Shown here one piece after another: positions 1 to 6,270 of a stretch of 11,583 bases of DNA. The stretch comes from Desulfobacteraceae bacterium (GTDB taxonomy: Bacteria; Desulfobacterota; Desulfobacteria; Desulfobacterales; SURF-7). The position numbers were made by a program, and so were the translations under genes. Every line of letters begins with the position of its first letter. Positions within the stretch are counted from its first letter, which is position 1. The notes below the pieces were generated by a model. That model saw only the letters and a list, made by a program, of their open reading frames with translations. It ran no database searches and was not told where the DNA came from. Location of the stretch: positions 1-11,583 of the forward strand of contig JAUXCK010000045.1 in the NCBI GenBank assembly GCA_030618925.1, in the 5' to 3' direction.

Positions 1-168
1 AAAAATAAAGCTATTGATAGGCAGGGTATCGTTTTTAGTGTGGTACGGCTGTCTGCCGATATACTGTGAAAAAGCTATTTCAACTCAATATGCATGTCAA
101 GCTGAATTTTGATCTGACCCCTTCCCGATGATAAAGTACCCGGACCTGCGCCGAAAATAATTTTCTTC

Positions 169-195
169 TTGAAACCCGTTGGGATTATCTATAAT
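169..195 (+). promoter_or_regulatory. Possible sigma-70-type promoter for the acyl-CoA dehydrogenase unit
   Basis: A TTGAAA hexamer at 169-174 is followed by a perfect TATAAT at 190-195. The 15-nt spacer is shorter than the optimal 17, so the -35 assignment is weak. Transcription would start near 202, leaving a leader of about 95 nt before the ATG at 296. No experimental signal can be read from the sequence. Confidence 0.35.
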
Positions 196-236
196 AGCTT
201 CATGTAAAAGATGACGCACGGCGCTTCAGCTATTAT
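191..236. repeat. 9-bp inverted repeat overlapping the -10 box
   Basis: ATAATAGCT at 191-199 is repeated as its exact reverse complement AGCTATTAT at 228-236, with 28 nt between. The left arm covers most of the candidate -10 hexamer. It could be an operator bound by a dimeric regulator or a weak leader hairpin. The arms are AT-rich, so chance is possible. Confidence 0.35.
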
Positions 237-280
237 CCATATATGAATATTAAAACTGCACATATTTTCTAACAATATTA

Positions 281-290
281 AAGGAGGTGA
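281..290 (+). promoter_or_regulatory. Near-perfect Shine-Dalgarno that fixes the dehydrogenase start
   Basis: AAGGAGGTGA matches the complement of the 16S rRNA 3' end across ten bases. The GGAGG core ends 8 nt before the ATG at 296. This supports ATG 296 over the in-frame GTG at 287, which lies inside the site itself. Confidence 0.8.
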
Positions 291-295
291 CAGGC

Positions 296-1465
296 ATGGA
301 TTTTAATTTTTCAAAAGAGCTTCAAATGCTCCAGAAGGCGGTCCGGGAATTTGCGACCAAAAAGATCGCCCCCTATGCTGACCAGTGGGATGCTGACCAT
401 TATCTGCCCTATAAGGAAGTGATCAAACCCATGGGTGAGCTTGGTTTTTTGGGAGCGATCATTCCAGAAGAATATGGTGGAGAAGAAATGGATGAAGGGT
501 GGCAGGCTGTGGCCATTGTGACCGAGGAAATCGCGCGGGCCTCCAGTTCACTCAGGGTGCAGATAAATATGCAATTGATCGGGTGCGCCTACACGATCTA
601 TTCTCACGGGAGCGAGGAATTAAAGCAAAAATACATTGCAAAGCTTTGCAGCGCCGAGTTCCTGGGCGGATTCGCGATCACAGAGCCGGATGCCGGCTCA
701 GATGTGATGGCCATCTCGACCCTGGCAGAGGATAAAGGCGATCACTGGCTGCTGAACGGGTCCAAAACCTGGATATCCAATGCCGCTGATGCCGATGTTT
801 TGATTTGCTATGCCTATACGGATAAATCCGCCAGATCAAAAGGCCTTTCCGCATTTCTGATCGAGCCGAAAAATTTTGACGGCATCAAAACATCTGATAT
901 AGGTAAACTCGGGTCATTCAGCTCCCCTACGGGTGAACTTTTTCTGGACAATGTAAAGGTGCCCAAAGGGAATATCCTGGGTGGGCCGGGAGATGGCGCC
1001 GGGATTGTTTTCAGCTCCCTGAACAATACCCGCCTGTCTGCTGCAGCCGGTGCGGTCGGAGTCGCCCAGGCATGCCTCGATGTGGCCACTAAGTATTGCA
1101 ACGACCGAAAACAATTCGGTAAACCTGTTGGGCAATTCCAGATGAACCAGGATATGCTGGCCCAGATGGTGACCGAAATCGAAGCGGCCCGGCTACTGGT
1201 TTATAAAGCCGCCGTCGCCAAAGATGAAGGCCGTCTGAACAATGGACGGGATGTGGCCATGGCCAAATATTTTGCTGGCGAAACCGTAAACAAGTGTGCA
1301 AATTATGCCATGAGAATTCTGGGGGCTTATGGATATTCCACGGAATACCCGGTGGCCAGATACTTCAGGGATACGCCGACCTATTTAATTGTTGAAGGCT
1401 CTGCAAACATCTGCAAGATGATCATTGCCATGGATCAGCTCGGCATCCGAAAGGCCAACCGGTAA
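296..1465 (+). CDS. Glutaryl-CoA dehydrogenase-like acyl-CoA dehydrogenase, probably non-decarboxylating
   Basis: This 389-residue FAD-dependent acyl-CoA dehydrogenase has the full family length, with the usual N-terminal helical domain, a middle beta domain (ITEPDAGSDV around residues 131-140) and a C-terminal helical domain (RKQFGKPVGQFQMNQ). The presumed catalytic base is Glu367 in VEGSANI. Arg87 (SSSLRVQ) lines up with the arginine that holds the substrate gamma-carboxylate in glutaryl-CoA dehydrogenases. The residue before the catalytic Glu is Val366. Decarboxylating enzymes have Tyr there, and the Tyr-to-Val change marks the glutaconyl-CoA-forming enzyme of Desulfococcus multivorans. 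The expected reaction is therefore glutaryl-CoA to glutaconyl-CoA, passing electrons to an electron-transfer flavoprotein. No ETF or glutaconyl-CoA decarboxylase gene is in the window. Start: ATG 296 after a near-perfect Shine-Dalgarno. A 23-nt gap separates it from the next gene, suggesting cotranscription. Confidence 0.85.
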   Translation: MDFNFSKELQMLQKAVREFATKKIAPYADQWDADHYLPYKEVIKPMGELGFLGAIIPEEYGGEEMDEGWQAVAIVTEEIARASSSLRVQINMQLIGCAYTIYSHGSEELKQKYIAKLCSAEFLGGFAITEPDAGSDVMAISTLAEDKGDHWLLNGSKTWISNAADADVLICYAYTDKSARSKGLSAFLIEPKNFDGIKTSDIGKLGSFSSPTGELFLDNVKVPKGNILGGPGDGAGIVFSSLNNTRLSAAAGAVGVAQACLDVATKYCNDRKQFGKPVGQFQMNQDMLAQMVTEIEAARLLVYKAAVAKDEGRLNNGRDVAMAKYFAGETVNKCANYAMRILGAYGYSTEYPVARYFRDTPTYLIVEGSANICKMIIAMDQLGIRKANR

Positions 1466-1488
1466 CCCAAAAATGGGAGTTGTCAAAA

Positions 1489-1902
1489 ATGGAAAAAACA
1501 CTGAAAGAAAAAACCAGAGAGACCGCAGCACTTTATTTTAAAGATATCAAAGGCGAAAGGCCTTATGATCTGTGGAAGGCTTTTGACAAAGACCTGGCAA
1601 AGGATCTTTCTCTCTTTATCACCGGGCAGATGTACGCCAGAGAAAAAATTCCCCACACGACACGGCAGTTGATTACCGTGGCTGCGCTCACTGTCCTTTC
1701 ACGCACTGATGAACTGGCGCTTCACATCCATGCCGCACTGAACGTGGGATGCAAACCCGAAGAAATTGCAGAGGTGATCTTTCAAACCGCAGTTTACGGC
1801 GGCATACCGGCCACCAATGGCGCATTGAAAACATTGAAAATAGTTTTGGAGGAAAAAAACATGTGGAAGATAGAACCATTGAAACGTGAGCCAAAAGGAT
1901 AA
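1489..1902 (+). CDS. Carboxymuconolactone decarboxylase (CMD) family protein
   Basis: This small 137-residue protein carries one CMD domain. A typical family core is visible: RQLITVAAL near residue 59, DELALHIHAALNVG at 74-87, and an EEIAEV...YGGIPATNGAL segment at 91-113. His79 and His81 fall where gamma-carboxymuconolactone decarboxylase has its active-site histidine region. There is no Cys-x2-Cys pair, so it is not an AhpD-type peroxidase; Cys88 is the only cysteine. Members of this family act on lactones or remain uncharacterised, so the substrate is open. ATG 1489 is chosen because GGGAG at 1475-1479 sits 9 nt upstream; the in-frame TTG at 1480 abuts that site and has none of its own. 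It probably shares a transcript with the preceding acyl-CoA dehydrogenase and converges on the larE-like gene. Family call firm, function unknown. Confidence 0.8.
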   Translation: MEKTLKEKTRETAALYFKDIKGERPYDLWKAFDKDLAKDLSLFITGQMYAREKIPHTTRQLITVAALTVLSRTDELALHIHAALNVGCKPEEIAEVIFQTAVYGGIPATNGALKTLKIVLEEKNMWKIEPLKREPKG

Positions 1903-1930
1903 CTCAGAGATCACCTTGCTGCCCTGCTTC

Positions 1931-1950
1931 AAGGCCTGGGGGCGGGCCTT
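1931..1950. terminator. Weak hairpin between two convergent genes
   Basis: AAGGCC at 1931-1936 can pair with GGCCTT at 1945-1950 around an 8-nt G-rich loop. It lies between the stop of the CMD gene (1902) and the stop of the convergent larE-like gene (1956). No T tract follows on either strand, so intrinsic termination would be inefficient. Confidence 0.3.
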
Positions 1951-1955
1951 TCCGT

Positions 1956-2774
1956 CTATTGATCGATCCGGTTCAATTTACCAGTCCTGTAACCGTCAGC
2001 ATCGATGGCCACATACCGGAATCCGATTTTCTTAAGGACTGCTGCCATCTCATCCATGAATTTTACATTAAAAAAAACATCTCGCTCCTCCGGTGAAACT
2101 TCAATTCGCGCCAGGTCCTGATGGCAGCGCACCCGCACCTGCCTGATTCCTTTTTGCAGGAGATATTCCTCAGCTTGTTCTACCATCTTCAACATTTTCG
2201 GCGTGATTTTCTGATCATACGGAATTCTTGAGGCCAGACAGGCCATTGATGGTTTATCCCAGGTGTCTAATCCTAACACTTTGGCACCTTCCCTGATGTC
2301 GGTCTTTGTAAACAGGCCCTCCACCAGCGGGCTTTTGACACCCAGTTCCCTGATGGCCCTCACCCCCGGCCTGAAATCATCAAGATCATCCAGATTAGAC
2401 CCTTCAATCAGATATTGTACGCCCATTCCCCTGGCAGTTTTCAGCAACTCTGAAAATATTGTTTTCTTGCACAGATAACATCTTTCCCTGGAATTTTTCA
2501 ATATGGACGCATCTATGTCGGAAAGAACAAGGATCTCGTGTTTAATCCCAATCTGTTCGGCAATACGGGAAGTCTCTGCGGTTTCCAACCGTGGCATAAA
2601 CAGGGTATCAATGGTCAGCGCAACTGCCCTTTCGCCCAGCGCATCCCTTGCTGCCTTTGCAAGAAAACTGCTGTCCACACCACCGGAAAAGGCAACGGCA
2701 ACACTTCCGTATTTTTTAAGGTCATCCTTTAAACCAGAAATTTTCTTCTCTATGCGCATGGTCATTTTTCTCAT
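1956..2774 (-). CDS. larE: LarE-type ATP-dependent sacrificial sulfur transferase, three-cysteine form
   Basis: This 272-residue PP-loop ATPase has the SGGVDSS pyrophosphate-binding motif at 30-36 and the LarE signature KPSMACLASRIPY at 174-186. LarE transfers sulfur to the carboxylates of pyridinium dicarboxylate mononucleotide while the nickel-pincer cofactor of lactate racemase-type enzymes is made. Cys179 lines up with the single sacrificial cysteine (Cys176) of the Lactobacillus enzyme. Two more cysteines, Cys99 and Cys102 (RCYLCKK), complete the three-Cys pattern of LarE proteins that bind a [4Fe-4S] cluster and use it for catalytic sulfur transfer. No larA, larB or larC is in the window. 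The start is uncertain: ATG 2774, 2765 and 2759 are all in frame and none has a strong Shine-Dalgarno. Homologues usually begin close to the MRIEKK segment, which favours 2759. It is divergent from the Fe-S gene at 3015. Confidence 0.85.
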   Translation of the reverse strand: MRKMTMRIEKKISGLKDDLKKYGSVAVAFSGGVDSSFLAKAARDALGERAVALTIDTLFMPRLETAETSRIAEQIGIKHEILVLSDIDASILKNSRERCYLCKKTIFSELLKTARGMGVQYLIEGSNLDDLDDFRPGVRAIRELGVKSPLVEGLFTKTDIREGAKVLGLDTWDKPSMACLASRIPYDQKITPKMLKMVEQAEEYLLQKGIRQVRVRCHQDLARIEVSPEERDVFFNVKFMDEMAAVLKKIGFRYVAIDADGYRTGKLNRIDQ

Positions 2775-3014
2775 GAGATAAAATATTTTGTGTCACCCTG
2801 ACAGCAACCGGAACAACCCCTTCCATTCGCAGGTTTTTTGCCTTGCCCGACACCTTTTCTTATAACAGTCTTTGCCGGCTAAGGCAAATAAACGGCTGCC
2901 GGTCCCCCTTGACAAACACAAAAAAGAAAAAGGGTGTTGAAGTTATCTGATTTTTCTGATAGGTGCAATCATTAATCTTTTATGATGAACTGAATAACCT
3001 GATGCAAAGGTGGC
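2775..3014. other. Divergent intergenic region
   Basis: This 240-bp spacer separates the minus-strand larE-like gene from the plus-strand Fe-S cluster genes, so it should hold promoters for both. A perfect TTGACA lies at 2909-2914 on the plus strand, but nothing like TATAAT occurs 16-18 nt downstream, so no confident promoter can be given. AAAGG at 3006-3010 is the ribosome-binding site for the next gene. No gene is seen here. Confidence 0.5.
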
Positions 3015-3683
3015 ATGATGGGAAATATAACGGTTACAATTAATGGAACCGAAATATCGGTTCCAGACCCCATGACGATCCTTGAAGCTGCAACGCAAAA
3101 CAACATAGACATCCCCACTCTCTGCCATCAACCTGATCTGACACCCAATGGTGTCTGCCGTATCTGTGTTGTGGAGGTGGAGGGCGCACGGACACTGGTT
3201 GCGGCCTGTCATACACCCCTTACAGATGGAATGGTCATTCACACCCGTTCTCCCAAAGTCCTGTCTGTCCGGAAAACCATCGTGGAATTGCTGCTGACTG
3301 CCCACACTGGAACATGCGTCAACGATGTCAATGCGGCTAACTGCGCGCTGCACAAGCTTGCCTCGGATCTGGAAGTAGGGGAACCAAGGTTCCACGTACA
3401 AAAACCCCGATTTTACGCACCTGAAGAGTCCAATCCATATGTGACAAGAGATTTGTCAAAATGTATACTGTGTTTTAAATGCGTCAAAGCATGTGATGAA
3501 ATTGCCGGTAAGGGGGTGCTGAGTGTCGGATACAGGGGGTTTGAATCCAAAATTATAACAGGCTGTGATGATGCTTTGACCCATGACATTTGTAAGGATT
3601 GCATCGTCTGTGCAGACGCCTGTCCCACGGGCGCCTTAAGCCGACCGGATTTGCTTGATAAAAAACAGAAAGGAGCGGTTTGA
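3015..3683 (+). CDS. HoxU/NuoG-N-terminus-like multi-cluster ferredoxin subunit
   Basis: This 222-residue iron-sulfur protein resembles the N-terminal part of NuoG and the HoxU subunit of NAD-linked hydrogenases. A plant-type [2Fe-2S] domain comes first, with Cys37, Cys48, Cys51 and Cys65. A NuoG-type His/Cys motif follows at 97-110, but its middle cysteine is Asp104, leaving His97, Cys101 and Cys110. The C-terminal half has two full [4Fe-4S] motifs, Cys150/153/156/160 and Cys193/196/199/203, each C-x2-C-x2-C-x3-C. It probably wires the NAD(H) module encoded next to another redox partner, most likely the molybdenum enzyme downstream. It lacks the hydrogenase or molybdopterin domain of the longer homologues. 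Two adjacent ATGs (3015 and 3018) are possible; AAAGG at 3006-3010 is better spaced for 3018. A 1-nt gap to the next gene indicates translational coupling. Confidence 0.88.
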   Translation: MMGNITVTINGTEISVPDPMTILEAATQNNIDIPTLCHQPDLTPNGVCRICVVEVEGARTLVAACHTPLTDGMVIHTRSPKVLSVRKTIVELLLTAHTGTCVNDVNAANCALHKLASDLEVGEPRFHVQKPRFYAPEESNPYVTRDLSKCILCFKCVKACDEIAGKGVLSVGYRGFESKIITGCDDALTHDICKDCIVCADACPTGALSRPDLLDKKQKGAV

Positions 3684-3684
3684 T

Positions 3685-4131
3685 ATGGAGAGAGCTTCTC
3701 AGGATATTTCGCTGTCAGACAAAAAACGTGAAGATCTCCTTATGCTGTTAAAAAGCGCACAGGCTGAATACAGGCATATTCCCCGCGCGTTCATTGTGGA
3801 TACTGCAAAAGCCCTTGGCCTTCCTGAAAACCAGGTGTTTGGCGTTGCCAGCTTTTACGCATTTCTCTCAGTCGAACCGCTTGGCAAACACGTGATCCGC
3901 ATTTGCCAAAACCTCCCCTGCTATTTAAAAAACTCGCGCATGATTATCGACAGTGTGAAAAAGAAAATAGGCATCATCCCAGGTGAAACCACGCCTGATG
4001 GCAGGTTCTCCCTGGAACTTGTGAGCTGTATCGGTGCGTGTGACGTCGCCCCTGCCATGCTGGTAAATCATGATGTTCACGGAAATCTGACACCCCAACG
4101 CATTTCAGAAATCTTGAACACATATGATTAG
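3685..4131 (+). CDS. NuoE-like thioredoxin-fold [2Fe-2S] subunit
   Basis: This 148-residue protein matches the 24-kDa/NuoE family of NADH dehydrogenases and NAD-linked hydrogenases (HoxE, HndA). The N-terminal helical part (about 1-60) includes the family pattern ending in VFGVASFYAF. The thioredoxin-like domain carries the [2Fe-2S] ligands Cys74 and Cys79 (C-x4-C) and Cys115 and Cys119 (C-x3-C), all present. It normally docks on the FMN subunit, which is the next gene. ATG 3685 is chosen because AGGAG at 3671-3675 lies 9 nt upstream; an in-frame TTG at 3655 lies inside the previous gene and has no site. It follows the HoxU-like gene by 1 nt. Confidence 0.9.
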   Translation: MERASQDISLSDKKREDLLMLLKSAQAEYRHIPRAFIVDTAKALGLPENQVFGVASFYAFLSVEPLGKHVIRICQNLPCYLKNSRMIIDSVKKKIGIIPGETTPDGRFSLELVSCIGACDVAPAMLVNHDVHGNLTPQRISEILNTYD

Positions 4132-4220
4132 GTTTAGTTCGGCAGGCCCATCGCACTGCAGAATTCTGTTATAGTTTAAAGATTGGCCCATGTGCCGGTC
4201 AGATACTTAATACCCATTTT

Positions 4221-4226
4221 GAGGAG
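4221..4226 (+). promoter_or_regulatory. Shine-Dalgarno that decides the NuoF-like start
   Basis: GAGGAG ends 7 nt before GTG 4234. The more upstream in-frame candidates, TTG 4183 and GTG 4192, have no purine-rich site at a suitable distance, and the 17 residues they would add do not resemble the family N-terminus. Confidence 0.65.
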
Positions 4227-4233
4227 AATTGCC

Positions 4234-5466
4234 GTGCCGGAGAAACAAATTGTTTCAATGAATTGCGGAAAAATTGACCCTGACAACATCGACACCCATA
4301 TCGATCAGGGCGGGTTTAAGGCGCTTCAAAAATCTCTAGAAAAAATGACCCCGGAAGACATCATTAATGAGATCAAAACCTCTGAACTAAAAGGCAGGGG
4401 CGGTGCGGGTTTTCTGTGCGGCACGAAATGGGAGCTTGCAAGGAAGGCCGGAGAAAATCAGAAATACCTGATCTGCAATGCAGATGAAAGCGAAGTCGGC
4501 ACATTCAAGGACAGACACCTTTTGGCAAAAGATCCGTTCACACTGATCGAAGGCATTGCCATCACAGCATATGCCATTGGTGCCCAGACGGCGTTTATCT
4601 ATCTTCGCGCTGAGTATCACTTTTTGCTGGATCTGTTGACCAATGCCATTGAACAGGCCAAAGAGAAAGGGTTCCTGAAGCATCTGGCGGTTCAGATCCG
4701 CGAAGGCGCGGGTGCCTATATTTGTGGTGAGGAATCAGCCCTCATGAACTCCATTGAAGGGAGAAGAGGAGAATCCCGGTATAAACCCCCCTTCCCCACT
4801 GAAAAAGGACTCTTTGATAAACCGACGATCATCAATAATGTTGAAACACTCATGAACGTCCCGCAAATCATTTTAAACGGTGGTGAGTGGTTTAAAACCA
4901 TCGGAACCGGGAACAGCAGGGGAACCAAGGTGTTTTCAATCAGCGGTGATGTGGAAAAACCCGGTGTTTATGAATTGGAAATGGGCAGCCCGGTTAAGGA
5001 ACTCGTGGTGACTCTGGCAGGCGCGAAGAATATCAAGGCCGTTCAGGTGGGCGGTGCTTCCGGAAGTATTATTCCTTTCGATCAGCTGGATACGCCGCTT
5101 TCTTTTGAAACGCTCCTTGGATCCGGCGGCGTTATTGTTTTTAATAATGAAAGAGATATCACGGATATGGTGCATCAATCCATGATATTTCTATCAGAGG
5201 AATCATGCGGAAAGTGCACTCCCTGCAGGGAAGGAACAGAAGTGATGATCGAAATTTTCAGGCGCCTGGAGATCGGGGAAGGTGTTCCTGAGGATATGGA
5301 GAACCTTGAGGCATTGTCCGAAGCCATGATGCTTTCCTCTCTTTGCGGTCTCGGGCAGGCTGCTCCGATCCCGGTCCTGGATTCTTTGAAATATTTTCGC
5401 AGCGAGTATGAGGATCGGATTGAAAAATCCCAGATTTTGAGGCGACTTCCGCGGTCAATCGCCTGA
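4234..5466 (+). CDS. NuoF-like FMN- and NADH-binding subunit
   Basis: This 410-residue protein is a core-length NuoF/HoxF-type subunit that would oxidise NADH or reduce NAD+ at FMN. The glycine-rich GRGGAGF nucleotide/FMN motif is at 54-60, followed by CNADESEVGTFKDR, GAGAYICGEESALMNSIEG and the TIINNVETL segment. The C-terminal [4Fe-4S] site is complete: Cys325, Cys328 and Cys331 (SCGKCTPCREG) plus Cys371 (SLCGLG). It has neither the N-terminal thioredoxin-like domain nor the C-terminal ferredoxin domain found in HydB/HndC-type bifurcating subunits; here those parts are separate genes. With the two preceding genes it makes a HoxE-F-U-like NAD(H) module with no hydrogenase beside it. Start: GTG 4234 after GAGGAG. 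The 102-nt gap before it and 110-nt gap after it are the largest inside the cluster. Confidence 0.9.
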   Translation: MPEKQIVSMNCGKIDPDNIDTHIDQGGFKALQKSLEKMTPEDIINEIKTSELKGRGGAGFLCGTKWELARKAGENQKYLICNADESEVGTFKDRHLLAKDPFTLIEGIAITAYAIGAQTAFIYLRAEYHFLLDLLTNAIEQAKEKGFLKHLAVQIREGAGAYICGEESALMNSIEGRRGESRYKPPFPTEKGLFDKPTIINNVETLMNVPQIILNGGEWFKTIGTGNSRGTKVFSISGDVEKPGVYELEMGSPVKELVVTLAGAKNIKAVQVGGASGSIIPFDQLDTPLSFETLLGSGGVIVFNNERDITDMVHQSMIFLSEESCGKCTPCREGTEVMIEIFRRLEIGEGVPEDMENLEALSEAMMLSSLCGLGQAAPIPVLDSLKYFRSEYEDRIEKSQILRRLPRSIA

Positions 5467-5469
5467 TGC

Positions 5470-5510
5470 CGGCACGACTCGCCCTTATACTTTTTGCTTG
5501 TGTTGTGCCG
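5470..5510. repeat. 9-bp stem hairpin between the NADH module and the molybdenum enzyme genes
   Basis: CGGCACGAC at 5470-5478 can pair with GTTGTGCCG at 5502-5510, giving nine pairs with one G-U, around a 23-nt loop. No T tract follows, so it is not a classical terminator. It could be a transcript-processing or stability element that sets different levels for the two gene groups. Confidence 0.4.
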
Positions 5511-5561
5511 ATACATTCTTTAACTGACGACCCAAGATTACTTTCCCGGATCATCGCGCTC

Positions 5562-5567
5562 AGGAGG
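5562..5567 (+). promoter_or_regulatory. Strong Shine-Dalgarno for the zinc-finger-bearing start
   Basis: AGGAGG ends 9 nt before GTG 5577. It supports translation from this GTG, so that the N-terminal zinc-finger-like segment is part of the protein, rather than from ATG 5709 or 5718 at the edge of the [2Fe-2S] domain. Confidence 0.7.
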
Positions 5568-5576
5568 TAAGCACAC

Positions 5577-6269
5577 GTGACAGACAATCCAAATAAAAAC
5601 TCAAAGTACCTGTGTCCATATTGTTCGACCCAATATCAGACTTTTGATGATCTCAAAACCCATATACTTAAGGATCATAAGAATGAACCGATTCCCGCAC
5701 CAGAGGGGATGATTGCCATGACCATCAATGGGGGGTCCTACTCATTAAGGGCTGAACCGGAACTGACCCTCTATGATCTCATCCATGACAGGCTCGGTCT
5801 GATCGGGTCCAAACAATTCTGCGACCGGGGGGCCTGCGGGTCATGCACGGTCATTATGGAGGGAAGGGCCATTCTCTCCTGTATGGCACTTGCAGTGGAA
5901 TGCGACGGAAAACAGATTGAAACCATTGAAGGGATCGCCGAAGCCGAACATCCCTTGATCGAAAGCTATGCCAAACACCATGCCATGCAGTGCGGGTATT
6001 GTACCCCCGGCTTTGTTGTCACCGCCAAAGCCCTTATTGATAAAAATCCTGCCCCGGCTGACAATGAGATAAGAGAAGCCCTGGCCGGGAATCTCTGCCG
6101 CTGCGGAACTTACCCGCAGCACCCTGTGGCAATACTCGAAGCAGCCGTGGAAAAAAGAAAATTCCCTGAAGGAAAGAAACGAAGCCTGAAACCCACAGAA
6201 GATGCCGACAAGCTAAGCTTTGAAGCGGTAAAACAAGATGCACTCGATAAGCTTAAAGGGGGAGAATAA
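5577..6269 (+). CDS. [2Fe-2S] subunit of a xanthine-dehydrogenase-family enzyme with an N-terminal C2H2 zinc finger
   Basis: This 230-residue protein is the electron-transfer subunit of a molybdenum hydroxylase. The plant-type [2Fe-2S] domain holds Cys82, Cys87, Cys90 and Cys102 (FCDRGACGSCTV). The helical second domain holds Cys139, Cys142, Cys174 and Cys176 (QCGYCTPGF, NLCRCG), with Gln138 expected to contact the molybdopterin. Relatives are usually about 150-170 residues. The extra length is a roughly 47-residue N-terminal and a roughly 40-residue C-terminal extension, the latter charged. The N-terminal part has a complete C2H2 zinc-finger pattern: Cys13, Cys16, His29, His34, plus Tyr11, Tyr20 and Leu26 at the consensus hydrophobic positions. 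GTG 5577 has a strong Shine-Dalgarno. The molybdenum subunit gene follows after 1 nt. The enzymatic role is firm; the finger's role (protein, nucleic-acid or assembly contact) is unknown. Confidence 0.92.
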   Translation: MTDNPNKNSKYLCPYCSTQYQTFDDLKTHILKDHKNEPIPAPEGMIAMTINGGSYSLRAEPELTLYDLIHDRLGLIGSKQFCDRGACGSCTVIMEGRAILSCMALAVECDGKQIETIEGIAEAEHPLIESYAKHHAMQCGYCTPGFVVTAKALIDKNPAPADNEIREALAGNLCRCGTYPQHPVAILEAAVEKRKFPEGKKRSLKPTEDADKLSFEAVKQDALDKLKGGE

Positions 6270-6270
6270 G

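Larger units (their letters stand above)
1..281. other. Non-coding leader upstream of the acyl-CoA dehydrogenase
   Basis: No supportable gene is seen in this stretch. Short open frames run in from the left edge (to a stop at 67-69 in one frame and near 112 in another), but they are too short and too featureless to call the tail of a gene. The second half is AT-rich and holds a possible sigma-70-type promoter and a 9-bp inverted repeat, listed separately. The segment around 88-122 resembles sequences that flank some insertion elements, but no matching second end is visible. Confidence 0.5.

Noticed and set aside
1..112. Tail of an upstream gene entering from the left edge
   Set aside because: Two plus-strand frames stay open for 22 and 36 codons, which is likely by chance, and neither translation is recognisable.
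88..122. Possible insertion-sequence end or remnant
   Set aside because: The segment recalls sequences beside some insertion elements, but no transposase, matching inverted end or target duplication can be seen.
1489..1902. AhpD-like alkylhydroperoxidase for the CMD-family gene
   Set aside because: AhpD-type members need a Cys-x2-Cys pair; only one cysteine (Cys88) is present.
2909..2937. Promoter built on the perfect TTGACA at 2909-2914
   Set aside because: No hexamer resembling TATAAT occurs at 16-18 nt spacing; the sequence there is G-rich.
4159..4168. 10-bp palindrome CAGAATTCTG before the NuoF-like gene
   Set aside because: It is short, does not extend, has no partner copy elsewhere that I can see, and lies in a plain spacer; no basis to call an operator.
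4183..4233. Upstream start (TTG 4183 or GTG 4192) for the NuoF-like gene
   Set aside because: Neither has a suitable Shine-Dalgarno and the added residues do not match the family, while GTG 4234 has GAGGAG 7 nt upstream.
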